Source of the DNA: Quercus robur
Lineage: Eukaryota > Streptophyta > Magnoliopsida > Fagales > Fagaceae
Reading direction: 5' to 3'
DNA length: 64,000 bases
NCBI RefSeq assembly: GCF_932294415.1
Contig: NC_065538.1
Location: 76,893,834-76,957,833 of the forward strand
Shown in pieces: positions 12,251-23,885 of this stretch; within the stretch, counting starts at the first letter, position 1; each line of letters opens with the position of its first letter. The translations under genes and the position numbers were made by a program. The notes beneath the pieces were generated by a model that made no database searches, was not told where the DNA came from, and saw only the letters and a list, made by a program, of their open reading frames with translations.

Positions 12251-15200
12251 ATAAATCATGAGCTCTAACAAATACAAACTTTGAGCTCCAAAAAGTAGTA
12301 TAAATTGTTAGCTCCAACAATTAAAAACAATGGTTATTTACAATCATTCAAAACTAAGAATTCGCTGCATCCATTCGAAGATAGGTCGAAAAAGCTTCAA
12401 TTTTACTAGTTGTAAACTTTGTAAGCAATGAACTGATATCATTCCCTTCAAGATCACTAGGATTCTTAGAACATGGAAGGGGAACACGAGGATTTGTCAT
12501 TCTTGCTTGACACATTACAACTATTAGCCAAATATTAACTATTAGAAAATCCACATAAGTCTCTTGAAAATTCTTCATTTCTTTTCTTACCATAAAAATT
12601 TATTGAATTCTCAAAAGTTCCAAATGAACTTTGTTCTTGATCATCTCTAATACTCTTTCCCTGTATATAGTAGAAACATAATAGTTAAAAATGATGATTA
12701 ATCTTATTGTATAAAACTAGTTGTTATCAAATAAAATTCAAATAATTCTAATTTATGCAGTCAAAGTAAACTCTAATACAATGGTACCTGAGATAACGAC
12801 GAAGGATTACAAGGTTCACCAACACTTGAAAAATGAGGAATGTACAAATCCTGTATTTATTAGTGATTAATAATAGTGTACAATTTATGAAATCAAAATC
12901 ACCTAAAATGAAGGGGGAAAAAAATATTAAACAACATGGATGAAGTTACCTGAACTGTATGATCTATGTATGACAGAGGATTATAGCTAATGGCTCCATT
13001 AACTTGCATAGATGAAGTTAAATGCTTATCCTACGTAATGTGTAATGTTTAGTAAATTATTATGTCATTAAATAAAGAACCTAAAATATTTGTGAAGCTA
13101 TAAATGTTAAAAATTATAATGGTGAGACTAGTACCTGTAAACACTGATTTGTTTGTTTGGGTTGATGGATGCTTCCTTTTTTTCTTCTTTTTGGGCTTTT
13201 CAAGACAACTTTTAATCCGGCATCTTCGTTTACTCCCTTGCTTCTTCTTGAGACCCTTAGCAGAAATGGTTATCATCTCATCTGATGAATTTTCTTGGTT
13301 AATATCAACTTGACAGGGATTAGATTTTTTTTTAAGGATATATTTAATTTTTTTGCTCAACTCATTATAGCTTCCCAATGCTAGCTCGTATGCTTCCCCA
13401 CATTCACTTGCTCAAGCGATAAGCTTGACATACATTGGACCCAAAAACTTATATCGAGTTGTAACTTTCAACTTGGTGTTAGCTTTGATATCATGTCCAT
13501 TAAAGTCTTGCACAATCTCATTTTGTGCATCTTTTGGTCATCTCTTAAGGATGTATTTCTCTAGAAGAACCTTAATATCCATAACATCAAGAATTTTTAA
13601 AGCATGACTACACAAAATTCCACCTCTTTCAAACTTTCTACAACTACATGAAACAATATTTTCAAAAGGATTCCAAATTACTCGACGATCTTATGGTTTA
13701 CCATATATTGAAACTCATGAGTTGCATTTCTTTCAACACGCTCCTTCACAAAAGCTCCTTGGAACTCTTCATATTGCTCTTGAAAATTCAAAAATAATTT
13801 AGGTGTATAAATATGTGCTGCTTGAATCAGAATAGGTGACGCAATCTTAACTTTTGGCAACTTTTGCCTTAAATTGTACTCACCCTTCAACTCCTTGTAA
13901 CGTTTAGTATCAAGTAGTCTCTCAAAATGTTTGAAGAATTTTACAATATCATAGTCTGACTATAAATAATCCTTCAAATCAGAGTTTATACTCTCACTTA
14001 ATTGAGTTGTAGTCATTCCTGTAGAAAATGACTTCTTGACATATACTTTAGCCCATTTCTCTTTCACTTCAAACGTACTTTGAAGCCAAGAATTATCAAA
14101 AGCATTGTACTTATAAAGTATAGCATTCCAAGCACTAAGAAACTCTTCCTCCTCTTCCCAAATTTTAAAACATGCATCGAGATCACTTCTAAATTCATCC
14201 TCACCTCATAATAAATGGTTGACACCCTTGAGAGCATTTTGCATTAAATGCCATTTACATAATCGATGACAAGTATTTGGCATCACCAATGAGATGGCTT
14301 TTGCCATTGCCAGATCTTGATCGGTAAAAATTGTATTTGGTTTCTTCCCAGACATTGCTTCAAAAAAAGCATCAAACAGCCACTGAATAGTTTCATCATA
14401 TAAAAGGGCAGCCCCAAACATCGCAGACTCTCTATGATGATTAAACCCAACAAACATTGCAAGGGGTCAATACTCCTTATTAGTTCTGCACATTGTATCA
14501 AAAGAAACCACATCACCAAATAACTTAAAATCAACAATCATTTGTGCATCTGCCCAAAAAATATTTATTATTAGTTTTGAAGCATCTAATTGTATTGCAT
14601 AGTAAAAGGAAGGATTCTCTTTCCTTTGTTTCTAAAAGTATTTAAATAAACTCCCTGCCTCACCACATTTCTATTCTTTTTGCCGTTTACTATAATGGTA
14701 ATTCTTTTGATCTTGCTTGGTGTAACCAAGAGCATCTCTACCACCAACTTGCCTGGCCATGAACTCATATGAATCCTTCAATTTTATACCATTATCATAA
14801 GCCAAATCAATTTCCATTGCTTGTGCTTTTGAGACCTTTCGTTGGGATGGCATCATGTGAGCACATTGTGGAATATGGAGAATATGATTACGGTTGAGCT
14901 CAAGGCTATGTATAAAATATTTCCCCTTCTTTTTATCAAGCCGAATTATCATATGAGCATTGCAACCTGTCCTTGTTTCAGCCCGTTCATACTTATTTTC
15001 ATCATCTCTCTCCCATGGGGCTTTATTTTGCTCTTTACAACAAGTAAACTTTCTTGAAGTCACCACGCCATCTTTTTTTCTTTTATTGCACCATTCTTTT
15101 CGAATACTAAATCCATAATTTCTTCCACACTCATTATAAAAGTCATATGCCTCTTGTTCAGAACCAAATTCAATGCCAAGTTTTGGAATATAATCAGTAT

Positions 15201-15910
15201 CCAATTTTTGACTATCATCATTGTTTTCCTCTTCCATGTAACTGTTAAATATAAATCATAATGTATAAGAAACGTGAATTAGCACTAAAAAATGAAAATA
15301 AATGAATGAATGATGACAAAACTTTTGTAATCTTATACATTATTTGCCTAAATTTATTAACAATGACAGAAAAACCCTTAGATTTAATAATATTTAGCCT
15401 AAACATAATCTTTTAATTATTTTGACATCTCATAAACATAGGATTGAATAAGAAATCAAAAGTAAAGATGGAAATACCTTCTCAGATACTCTGACAGTTT
15501 GCAAAGAAATTTCTTCTTCTTCTTCTTCACTCTTTTTTCTATAGATTACACCAAATAGTTCTAAAATCTGATTTGGTAGGCTGGAAAAAAGAAAAATAAA
15601 TAGAGGGAGAACTTGGTCGGCAAAACATATTTTTCTTATTGCTATTTTTGTATTTTGGCGCTGTGTTTTGAAACTGAAGAGTCAATGAAGTTAAAAAAAA
15701 AAAAAAAAAAAAAACCATTAACGTTAACATGAGAAGAAGCAGCAATGTTAGTCTTGGGTGGGCTCTGTTAGTTTTTGCTTAAAATTTAATGAGATGGCAT
15801 TGAGTTTTTAATCTCCATCGTTGGTTTATTAGTGAATGACGTGACAGCTTCTGTTTAAAACAAAAGAAGATATCCTCCTAAATTTTTATTGGAAGTGAGC
15901 TAGACCCTAT
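11204..15910 (-). mobile_element. Mutator-like DNA transposon with FAR1-type transposase
   Basis: Long terminal inverted repeats bound this 4.7-kb element: the left arm covers about 11204-11518 and the right arm about 15563-15910. The arms share blocks such as ttttgttttaaacagaag, gagcccacccaagactaac and cctaccaaatcagatttt in inverted orientation. Between them, on the minus strand, lies a decayed transposase with FAR1 DNA-binding, MULE and SWIM domains. Mutator elements normally make 8-11-bp target duplications, but I could not find a convincing one, so the ends are good to about 15 bp. The element looks structurally complete but coding-dead. Confidence 0.8.
13080..15237 (-). pseudogene. FAR1/FRS-type MULE transposase, decayed
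   Basis: The first segment, 14671-15237, starts with ATG and carries a FAR1 DNA-binding domain (phrases FGSEQEAYDFYNECGRNYGFS and TGCNAHMII). The MULE transposase domain follows at about 13900-14560, with FGDVVSFDT, TDQDLAMAKAI and CHRLCKWHLMQNA. The SWIM zinc finger, CSCRKFERGGILCSHALK, lies at about 13590-13655. A lysine-rich tail continues to about 13080. By eye there are at least three in-frame stops (after KEY near 14461, after NHLL near 14207, after KDYL near 13959) and at least two frameshifts, one after the DNA-binding domain and one before SWIM. Host FAR1/FHY3 light-signalling factors descend from such transposases. The flanking inverted repeats show that this one is the transposon copy, not a host FRS gene. 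Sequence down to 12350 may hold further 3' exons, which I could not confirm. Confidence 0.8.
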
Positions 15911-17104
15911 ATTTTGGAAGACTAACTATTTAGCTAGAGTAATGGCAGTAGGTTTGAATTATTGAAAGAATATGGCTACAAGCCTTTTCATTGGCCCCAC
16001 TGCCAAGAATAGATGGGTTATTGATGGCCATTTGAATGAAATTTCAAAGGTGAAAGATTACAAAGCTAAAAGTGATTGTTCCGAGGTGATATATGATCCC
16101 CTTGTCGAAGGTCACGACACAGGAGTAAAGATTCTTTTGTGACTCCACTGCACGTGATTGAAAATGAGAAAAGAAGAGACAAATATCATTATAAGTTTGA
16201 TAAAATGATGTGAAAAGTCATAAAACATTAGGGTATTTTGTAGAAAAAAATCATTCTATTCTCTCAAAAGCTTTGTATAAGTCTACGCACATGCAATTTC
16301 TTGGAAGAAAACCCGCATGAATAGAGTGGATTAATCTAACCTAGAAAGGTCGAATGTGCAGAGCTAAAAGTTTTGTTCCAATCTTATATAATGCATTGCA
16401 AAGACTTACTAGTTAGAAACTTAGAATTGTTGGATAGTTTTCAGATGTGGAATTTTTAGAATTTAAACCATTTTGGTGTGATTCAACCACAAAGAAATAA
16501 TACCTTGAATAAACATATTTTGAATGAAAGAGCAAATATGTGATTCCAAAATATTCAAGCATCCTTGAAATTTTTAAGGATGAAAGTCATCCGCGAGCCT
16601 GCAGCTTTCATAAAGTTCAGTGAAAACAAAACATATTGAGAAGACCGGTTTTGACCCCACCAAGGTTTGTTATGCAGTGGATTTATAAATTATTTACCAA
16701 TTAAAACAATTATGTAAACCCAATTTAAGTAATTTAAAAAGTCACTAAATCTATCAAGCAAGTAATAAATAGATAACATATCGATCTAGCAACATAGTGG
16801 AAAAACGTTGGAGAATGTCTTCGAAGAAGAAGAGAAACTTATAATCTAAAACAAAACTTTTGTAACCTAGATTTTACAATGTTAGTAGATGAACTCGAAC
16901 TCATTGTTGTGACCCACAACAGTTTCAGAATTTCCAAACTACTTGTAAATGGACCACCTCACAAACAAACTGTCTGTGCTAATGACCAGAAACGTCTTAT
17001 CGACTACTCCAAGGTACCGACTTGAAGGTTCAATGACGTAATGAATTTCACTGGACTGTGGTTTCAATCTCTTGATCAAAATGCACTTTTTTAGCTACTT
17101 CAAT
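15911..17104. other. Intergenic DNA, no gene seen
   Basis: No coding signature or clear repeat end is visible between the MULE and the SINE. The part from about 16680 reads like repeat-derived DNA, but I cannot name a family. Confidence 0.4.
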
Positions 17105-17306
17105 ATTCTTTGATCTTGTGGGTTCCAGTTAATTCAACTGGTAAAATCTTTGATAGTTAAATAAGAGATCTGGGGTTCAATCTCCCTGCTTATACCAAAA
17201 ACTGATTGGTGTCTTGGTCTGATAACAAAGAGTTATCATCAGAAGCGGACGCTATAGGTTGAAACTTTCTCTCAAAAAAAAAAAAAAAAAAAATTCTTTG
17301 ATCTTG
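17105..17306 (+). mobile_element. tRNA-derived SINE with 14-bp target duplications
   Basis: The body spans about 17119-17292 and is flanked by two perfect copies of attctttgatcttg (17105-17118 and 17293-17306). It starts gggttccagttaattcaactgg, in which an A-box-like motif can be read near 17128-17141. A B-box-like motif ggttcaatctc lies near 17174-17184, and the body ends in an A tail. These are the hallmarks of a pol III-transcribed SINE mobilised by LINE machinery. A truncated relative lies at about 55722-55815. The perfect duplications suggest a fairly recent insertion. Confidence 0.85.
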
Positions 17307-18369
17307 AACAAATGAACAACTTTTACAGATACTATTTCAAGTACATTCTCAATGGATATTGTCAATCTAAAAGCTCACACATTTTCTTATTTCTTAATTT
17401 GTAAGTACAAGAGAAATGCATACTACCAAAAACAAAGTACGATTTAGAGGGCTTGAGACATCTAGGCACTCATGTTGTCTACCAGATCATGTTACTGGAT
17501 CTCAATAAGGTTGAGGCCAAAAACTATGGTTAAATTTACGTAGATTGTTTGCCTCCTTATTATAGTCTAAATTTTTGGAAAATGTTCAAATTAAATTTTA
17601 AAAATCTAAAAGAGTTGAGATTGTCAAGTCATTTAAAATTTTAAATCATGTAACTGTCAATATACTACTAAATCCAAAAAGCAAAATCTTAACCATGAAA
17701 TAAGTGAAACAGAGAAGATTTAAAATGAAGAAAATCTTGTTATTAGGTCCTCACTTAATCGGATCTTAAAGACATGCAACCTCTCCCTCTCCCCTCTATC
17801 CTTGTTTTGAGAAAGAAAGAGAGATTTGGATCATGTAAATGAACCTTTTAGGAATTCATGCGCATTTTTAAGGATTCTTCAAGAGGATATTTGCCTTTTG
17901 GGTATAGATTGCTAGGTGAACACATTGTATTATCTTACAATTTTACTACCTATTACACAAAACATCCACTTTTTGCAGGGTTAGAGAGGTATAATGGTTG
18001 GCAATCTTACCCCTAATTTATTGAAAAGGCTGATTTTTAGACTTATACCCACAGTTTGTCGTTTATTTTTTATGAAAGACACTTGTCATTGCATCAAAGC
18101 TAAACCTTTTTGTAATTACACTGCCTAAACCTTATTTTTTAGTGCATTTCAGATCAGCCTACCAGATCCAAAATAATATTATTATCCACATCACCATAGG
18201 GTCAGTAAATAATCCAAAGTAGGATTATTTTATTTTTGTTTTTCGCAAAGATCTTTATGACTAGTTAGCAATCAACGACAACAATTATGGTACAAGTTTA
18301 TTTTTTACAAACAATTATAGTACACAAGACAATTGAAGTTCTACACAAATGAAGACTCAAGAAATCAGG
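17307..18369. other. Intergenic DNA, no gene seen
   Basis: No coding signal or bounded repeat was recognised. The sequence is AT-rich, with many short stop-interrupted frames. Confidence 0.4.
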
Positions 18370-18920
18370 AAAAGATAAGTGCAAAAAAAGACTCACTTAT
18401 CTCGACTGATCGAGATTCGTGCAAATCTAAAATCTCACTTTCTTTCTCAGCCATTGGATCTAGGGTTTTGATGGAACTTAAGGATATTTAAATAAAAACC
18501 CTAGAGCACGTTTTTACACATTTTAAGAGGGAAATGTTTTGTACACAAATCTAGAGATTTTCCAAACCCTTTTGGAGCTATAGTTGGAGACCTAGTGAAA
18601 ACAATAGATCCAGTTATAGAGTAAAGTTGCTACATCAAATCAATCACAGTTGATGATCTAAACCTTTAAGTGGAGATCTCAAAGTCACAAACTGGAGAGT
18701 TTGTGTGCAACAGTTTCACAGTAGAAGAGTCCGTGGAATCGAAACTATGTGAGTAAGTACTATATGAGGTAGTAGTAGATTTAGGGTTAAGTCTATTGTA
18801 CAAACTTCCATTCTATTAGTGAAATGTTGCCTTGAGGAGGTTAAATCCTCCCTAGATTTTTTACTTTGAAACCACAGTTTCAAAAGTTTTCTTGGGTCAT
18901 CATTCTTGATGTTCATGTGA
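18370..18920. repeat. Possible LTR-retroelement relic
   Basis: The phrasing (tcgactgatcgagattcg, an ..aaaaccctagagcac.. block, then gtttgtgtgcaacagtttcacagtagaagagtccgtgg) resembles plant Copia-type LTR or leader sequence. No matching second LTR, primer site or coding domain is present, so this is at best a fossil fragment. The family assignment is weak. Confidence 0.3.
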
Positions 18921-19681
18921 TTTGTAAATGTTTGATGTTTGTTTAAATCGTATCTATTGCATAATTAATCTAAATAATTATTTGGCTAAGATTTGATAAA
19001 ATCTTATTCAATTGGAGTCCAAAACCTTAACAAAGTCAATTTATTTATATATTTAATATTGTCAATAAAATTTAGAAATAAAAAATAAATAAGAAAAAGA
19101 ATAATTGTATGACTAATGACATGGTAAATGAGGTGGTGCAACATGAGCATAGCAATAATAAATACTATGTTTCAGTTTTTAGATATATATATAGATTTGT
19201 TTGTATTTTGAATTTCCGGACATAAATTATTGTACTTGACTTTGGACCCAATCGTAAGCCTCTTTTGGAAACAAGAAGATAAAGAGGAGATACTTTGGAT
19301 AAGATTACGGATTGCCTTAGATCAAACTTCAAAGGATCTAATTTTGCTTTTATTGATAAGATAGCTGAAGGAAACACAAAATCTAACTCTGATGAGAAGC
19401 CATTTCCATGGCACAATGTTTTCGTACAATACATCATTCAAGACTAGCTAACTTGAGCACAGGGATATTTTGTACATAGGAACTCAAGGAATAATCATAC
19501 TGACGTTGAATCCTAATAGCAAGAACATAAACAGTAAAATCCAAAACGTCAATCGTTATGTCCTCGAAGATGGTACGTTAGAGAGCAATATTGAGGGATA
19601 TTGATGAATCCATAGAGTTCTTTTTTCTCAAAAAAGCTTTTGGTAGAAAGGAATTAAACACCAACATGAGTTCTTCTACAT
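18921..19681. other. Downstream region of the R3-MYB gene
   Basis: No independent gene is supported. The part close to 19681 is probably the 3' untranslated region of the minus-strand R3-MYB gene. Confidence 0.4.
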
Positions 19682-20385
19682 TCATTCACTTGTTGAGTAT
19701 CTAGTAGTCCAGTACTTCTCAATTTCCTCGGCTGTTCTTCCTGGGATCCTCCCAGCTATTAGAGCCCACCTAATCAAAGTTACAGAAATTCGACTGAGAA
19801 AAGCTTTTTGTGCCTTCACAATTTTTTTAAACTTTTTTTTTTAATTTTTTTATTTTAATCATGTAATGCCACTGAATTACAAGACTGGTAGTTGCCTTTA
19901 CAGGGCTTTGAATAAAAGCACGAGAAAAATTAGAATTTTAGAACAAACCCACCTCTCTCCTACAAGATTGAACATCCTTATGATAAGTGTCTCCTCATCT
20001 TCAGAGAATTCGAGCTTGGTCGCTTCACTTGTTTCCTCTGAAATAACAATCCAATATTAGTAAGGAGAGCTAAATTTACTTCTAAGGACTTAATATCAAG
20101 TTAGTAGAATTCCGAACCAAAGACAGTAAATATTTGAGCACAAAAAAATACATGTATGTGAACAAAACGATATGGACCCAAAATATATATGTAGGACCCG
20201 GGAAGCCAAAAAACTATCTTAGAAATCAAGCAAGGAAGATGTGAAAATGACTGTCTTTGAACAGGATTATAAGCTAATAAATGCACTTGTGCAAGAAAAA
20301 AGAGGATATGAAAATTTATGTCAAAAAGGATACCTTGAGTGTCTGTAAAAGTTTCATTGGAAGAAGAGTGTTCGGAGTCGGCCAT
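19682..20385 (-). CDS. R3-type single-repeat MYB repressor (CPC/TRY/ETC/TCL family)
   Basis: Small nuclear proteins of this family compete with R2R3-MYBs for bHLH partners and so repress trichome initiation, promote root hairs and tune flavonoid pathways. Three minus-strand exons fit: 20334-20385, 19953-20037 and 19682-19769, coding for 74 residues plus stop, the expected size. After an acidic Ser-rich start (MADSEHSSS) comes the single R3 repeat. It includes LEFSEDEETL, RMFNLVGERWALIAGR and IPGRTAEEIEKYW, and the protein ends TTRYSTSE. The bHLH-contact motif ([DE]Lx2[RK]x3Lx6Lx3R) is present except that Thr fills the first acidic position. From memory, Thr also occurs there in a tree clade of this family. 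An in-frame ATG 36 bp upstream (20421) exists, but MADSEH matches the family start. The exon layout with an intron inside the R3 repeat also fits the family. Confidence 0.92.
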
Positions 20386-20710
20386 TAGGAACAAGCTTCT
20401 GTGAAAAGAGTAAAGAGCCAATGTAGAATTGTGTTTATAGCATTGGAGGCGCTTAAGTAGTAGATATTAATAGTAGGGAGTGCACGTATTTGATAAGCAT
20501 GTTTGAGAATAAGAATGGACGTTGACATAAGGTATGAATGGTAGTTGAATAATGGGAGCTATCAAGTCTCAAAACAATTTTGATAGGTAGTTGAATTGCT
20601 CGGATGGGAGGGAGTTTTTACATTGGTGTGTGTGTGGTGTCACTTTGTATAATTGTTCTGCATTTTGTGACATTCACAGTGACGTACAAATTTTGAAATC
20701 CATATTTCAC

Positions 20711-20880
20711 TTGGAAGCATAGGCGGAGCTAGGGGGTGCCAAGAGAGGCCATGGCCCTCCTAGCTTTTGAAAATTTCCATTAATCTTCTTTTACATTTGG
20801 CAAAAAATCTAAAAAGTACACAAAAATATATTCACTAGCCCTCTCAAGAAATTTTTCTGGCTCTGCCACTGTTGGAAGCA
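20711..20880. mobile_element. hAT-type MITE, about 152 bp, with target duplications
   Basis: The element (about 20720-20871) lies between two copies of ttggaagca (20711-20719 and 20872-20880). Its ends are imperfect inverted repeats: taggcggagctaggggg on the left, and on the right ctggctctgccactg, whose reverse complement is cagtggcagagccag. The CAGTGGCGGAGCCAG-type terminus and an 8-9-bp duplication fit hAT. It is non-coding. Confidence 0.75.
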
Positions 20881-21963
20881 CATAAAATATTTGTTTCTTT
20901 ACCTAATCCATGAGTTCCACATGAAACTTAGATTACATGTTCTTTAATATTGTGTTTAACAATTTTGATGCATAGTAATGGAAAACAGACTGCATTACAG
21001 CCAGTTCAGCCTACCAGAAATTTTGCATCAAAATATCTAGCCGTAAAAATATGCCCTTTTTGGAGTTCCCGCCCACATACCATGCATCTCTCTTGAACAA
21101 AGCATACACTATTGCAAGCCCCTAAACCATAAACATTAAAATGATATTGTTTTGATTCTCCACACACACACACAAAAAGAAGAAGAAGAAGAAGAAGAAG
21201 AAGATGATGATATTGTGAAATTGGAGCTCTCTGCATAGTTTGGATGGAAATTAATGTTTGCAGAAACATCAAATATTTTGCCATAGGCCTTATATTTTTT
21301 CAATAGTGTGATTTTGAGCAATTTCTAGGCACTTGAAAGCTATTCACATAGTCTTACATAAACATAACTGTCAGTCACGTTAAAAACAGGTGGTTCCTCT
21401 TAGGACCTTGGCTGGATGTATTTGGAACCAGCTAGGAACAGAACAAAAGCTAATAAAAACATGAAGTTTTTACATTCTTGAAAATGTTAATGTGGCTGGT
21501 GGTATTTCTCAATCCACAAACCTTGAAGGGTCCCAACAATATCTTGATTGTCTGGCAGAATGACTTTACCCATAAATCAGTACTGGAGGGTGAATCACTG
21601 CAGAATATTTGGCCTCTGAATTATACCATTTGATTGAAGAGAAAAAGGGCCCAAGTCCCTTTCTATCAAAGGAAAGTTAATAGCACTAAGGTAACCCCAC
21701 TTAAAGCCTTCTTCTTTGTTTTGTTTGGATTAGTGAAAAGTATGGACTTGATGGCCAAATTTCGGGTTCATTTGTCTGTTGAGTACACTTTTATCGATAT
21801 CTTAAATCTAATAATGTGCTTGTGCATTACCCTAAAGCAGCAAAGGGATGAGAAGAGTTGACCTGGTATTATGGTAGTAACTAGGAGCATAATTGGCAAG
21901 ACAATTCTAAAAGTAGGTGTGGAAGATAGAACTTGTGATAAGTACCTAGCAATTACAAGAAAA

Positions 21964-22110
21964 TCTAAGACCACAATTTTTTTTAACCACAACCACAATT
22001 GTGATGTGGCAGATTGTGAGTAAGAGAGAAAAAATTGTGGGTTTATGTGAAAGTAATAAACAATCACTCATAGTTGGCCACATTAGAATTGTGGCCAAAA
22101 AAGTTATAGT
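21964..22110. mobile_element. Foldback MITE
   Basis: The left arm (ctaagaccacaattt, then gtgatgtggcagattgtgag) pairs with the right arm (caatcactcatagttggccacatt, then gaattgtggccaaaaaagtta) in inverted orientation around a short centre. It has no coding capacity. The superfamily was not resolved. Confidence 0.5.
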
Positions 22111-22993
22111 CCTACAACCACTTAGCAATTATGTACTGGATGTCTAAAAACTTTAGAAAATTAGCTAATCTTGAGTGCTATGCAGGATGAGGATCCATTT
22201 TTAGTCTTTGGGTAGAAGATTATCTAAAGGAACTTTTAATTTGTAATAATCTATTATATTTTTCTTTGCAAGGTTTGAATGAAGGATTTATTCATTTCCT
22301 CGCCACCTCACCCTCATACCATATTATATTCAAAGCAGTTGAAACTGCAAAACATTCTTCTTACAAATAGAGCACTGTTTACGAGTTTCCTAAGTACAAG
22401 TATATACATATTTTATCAATGTAGGTTGTATAACCGTTGTGAAACATCATTTTATTGCATTATGCTAATAGATTACGTAGTAGGAGTTAGCATAATGAAT
22501 CTGTAGAAAACACAGAGTAAAAGAAGGGTACATTTTTTTCAAATCTTAATTGAAAATCATTGCCATGAGCATTGGGGCTTTTGAAATTTTCTCCTCTGCT
22601 ATACATATCAAATGCTTTCGATGCACAAGGAGTCAATTTTTGCGACCGAAAGCAATCCATGGACGTGACATCCTTGAACAAGCTAGGGGTCGTACTGTAC
22701 GATTACTAGTTTGTTAGGTTCTTAGTTTTCTTAATGTACACAAAGTTTTCCTTGCGTACCAAATAATGTTCTTTGGATAACAATTAACAATGAGGTCATT
22801 GCAATGGGATATAATACTCACACATAGACAAAGATAGTATTTTATTAATGCTTGAGAATATTAGTTTGACAGAAATTGAAAATACATTATAGACACTATA
22901 CTCGATTCTTAGAGCCATATAAATTGTATGATCTCTTACATGAAACAGCAGTTGCAAACATATAAGTATATCTGCTACTGCTGAGAGTGCTGC

Positions 22994-23885
22994 TTAAAAA
23001 CCATGAATCTTGACATGTTCCTTCTTCGCAATGCCAGCCTATTGGCCAAACCCCAATGTCGATGGTTTAGAATTCAGAAATCAATAGAGAGCAACAAATT
23101 GAAACATTAAGAAGTTACCTGAACTAGAAAGGTAGAAACATTCTTTCGTTGATCACCTTGAAGTTGAATGACCTGTGCACATCAAGAATTTTATTCAATT
23201 TGAACACTCACTATCAGTGAGAAAGCCAGGAGTCTATTATAGTAGTACATAATGTAATATAAGCACCTGGCCCAGCTCTGGATCCTGGACAACAGTACCG
23301 TTGCAGCAAAATTCTTTCTTAAGGTCCTTGAGTATTTTACTATAGCTGAATTCCTTCTTCAAGCCCTGGACAGTGGTCAAGCGTTTCCTACCATTACGCT
23401 GCTGTATACGCACATGAACGTACCCCTTTGCCCCGGCAGAGTCCTTATCATTAGCCTCTGCAAATGGATCTGCCCACCAAATCACACAGGATGCACACAA
23501 AAGCAAACAACAAAAGTCAGCATGTGCTGTTCCCATTGTCAACTAATTACTTAAATTATGGCATATCTTCTGCAACAAGTGCTTACACCCTGGATATATT
23601 ATATTCCAATCCAGGTTACAAAGTAATCCGGTTTTAAGATCATTATTATTTTTGGAATTTCTGTTTTTCGAAACCTTGACTACCTTGTCGAGGATCAATA
23701 GGTAACCCCAAAATTTTGAGACTAAAGGCTTGGTGGTTGTTATTTTTCAAAACACAGCACTTAACAGGAAACAACATAGAGAAGAAAACTTATGCAGGAC
23801 ACAGGTGCATTTATGAACACAACTTAATAGAGGATCGAAAAAACATACCGAAGGCACTAGGTATTTGGATGTCGAGTTCAGACAT
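22994..23885 (-). CDS. eIF1: Translation initiation factor eIF1 (SUI1 family)
   Basis: eIF1 binds the small ribosomal subunit near the P site and enforces accurate AUG selection in the cytoplasm. Four minus-strand exons fit with GT-AG borders: 23849-23885, 23267-23469, 23119-23172 and 22994-23038. They total 112 residues plus stop, the normal plant length. The start MSELDIQIPSAF and the block DPFAEANDKDSAGAKGY are typical of plant SUI1. The core LTTVQGLKKEFSYSKILKDL and the motifs FCCNGTV, DPELGQVIQLQGDQR and HVKIHGF are all present. One oddity is Arg42 in NGRKRLTT, where the family normally has Ser or Thr. Intron 2, between exons 2 and 3, is short (94 bp) and intron 1 is the longest (379 bp). 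The gene looks intact. Confidence 0.94.

Larger units (their letters stand above)
20386..22993. other. Intergenic DNA between R3-MYB and eIF1
   Basis: The segment holds a hAT-type MITE (20720-20871), a GAA microsatellite near 21176-21203 and a foldback MITE (21964-22110), listed separately. A cysteine-bearing minus-strand frame at 21006-21284 runs through the microsatellite and matches no family I know. No other gene is supported. Confidence 0.45.

Noticed and set aside
14206-15237. Host FAR1-RELATED SEQUENCE gene
   Set aside because: The coding sequence is broken and is bracketed by long inverted repeats, which marks it as a transposon copy.
17119-17292. Functional tRNA gene suggested by A-box- and B-box-like motifs
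   Set aside because: The sequence cannot be folded into a cloverleaf by eye, and it has an A tail and target duplications, so it is a SINE. The same applies to 28121-28313.
21006-21284. Minus-strand frame with CxxC-like cysteines and a leucine run
   Set aside because: The leucine run is a GAA/CTT microsatellite. The cysteine part is short and matches no family that I know.
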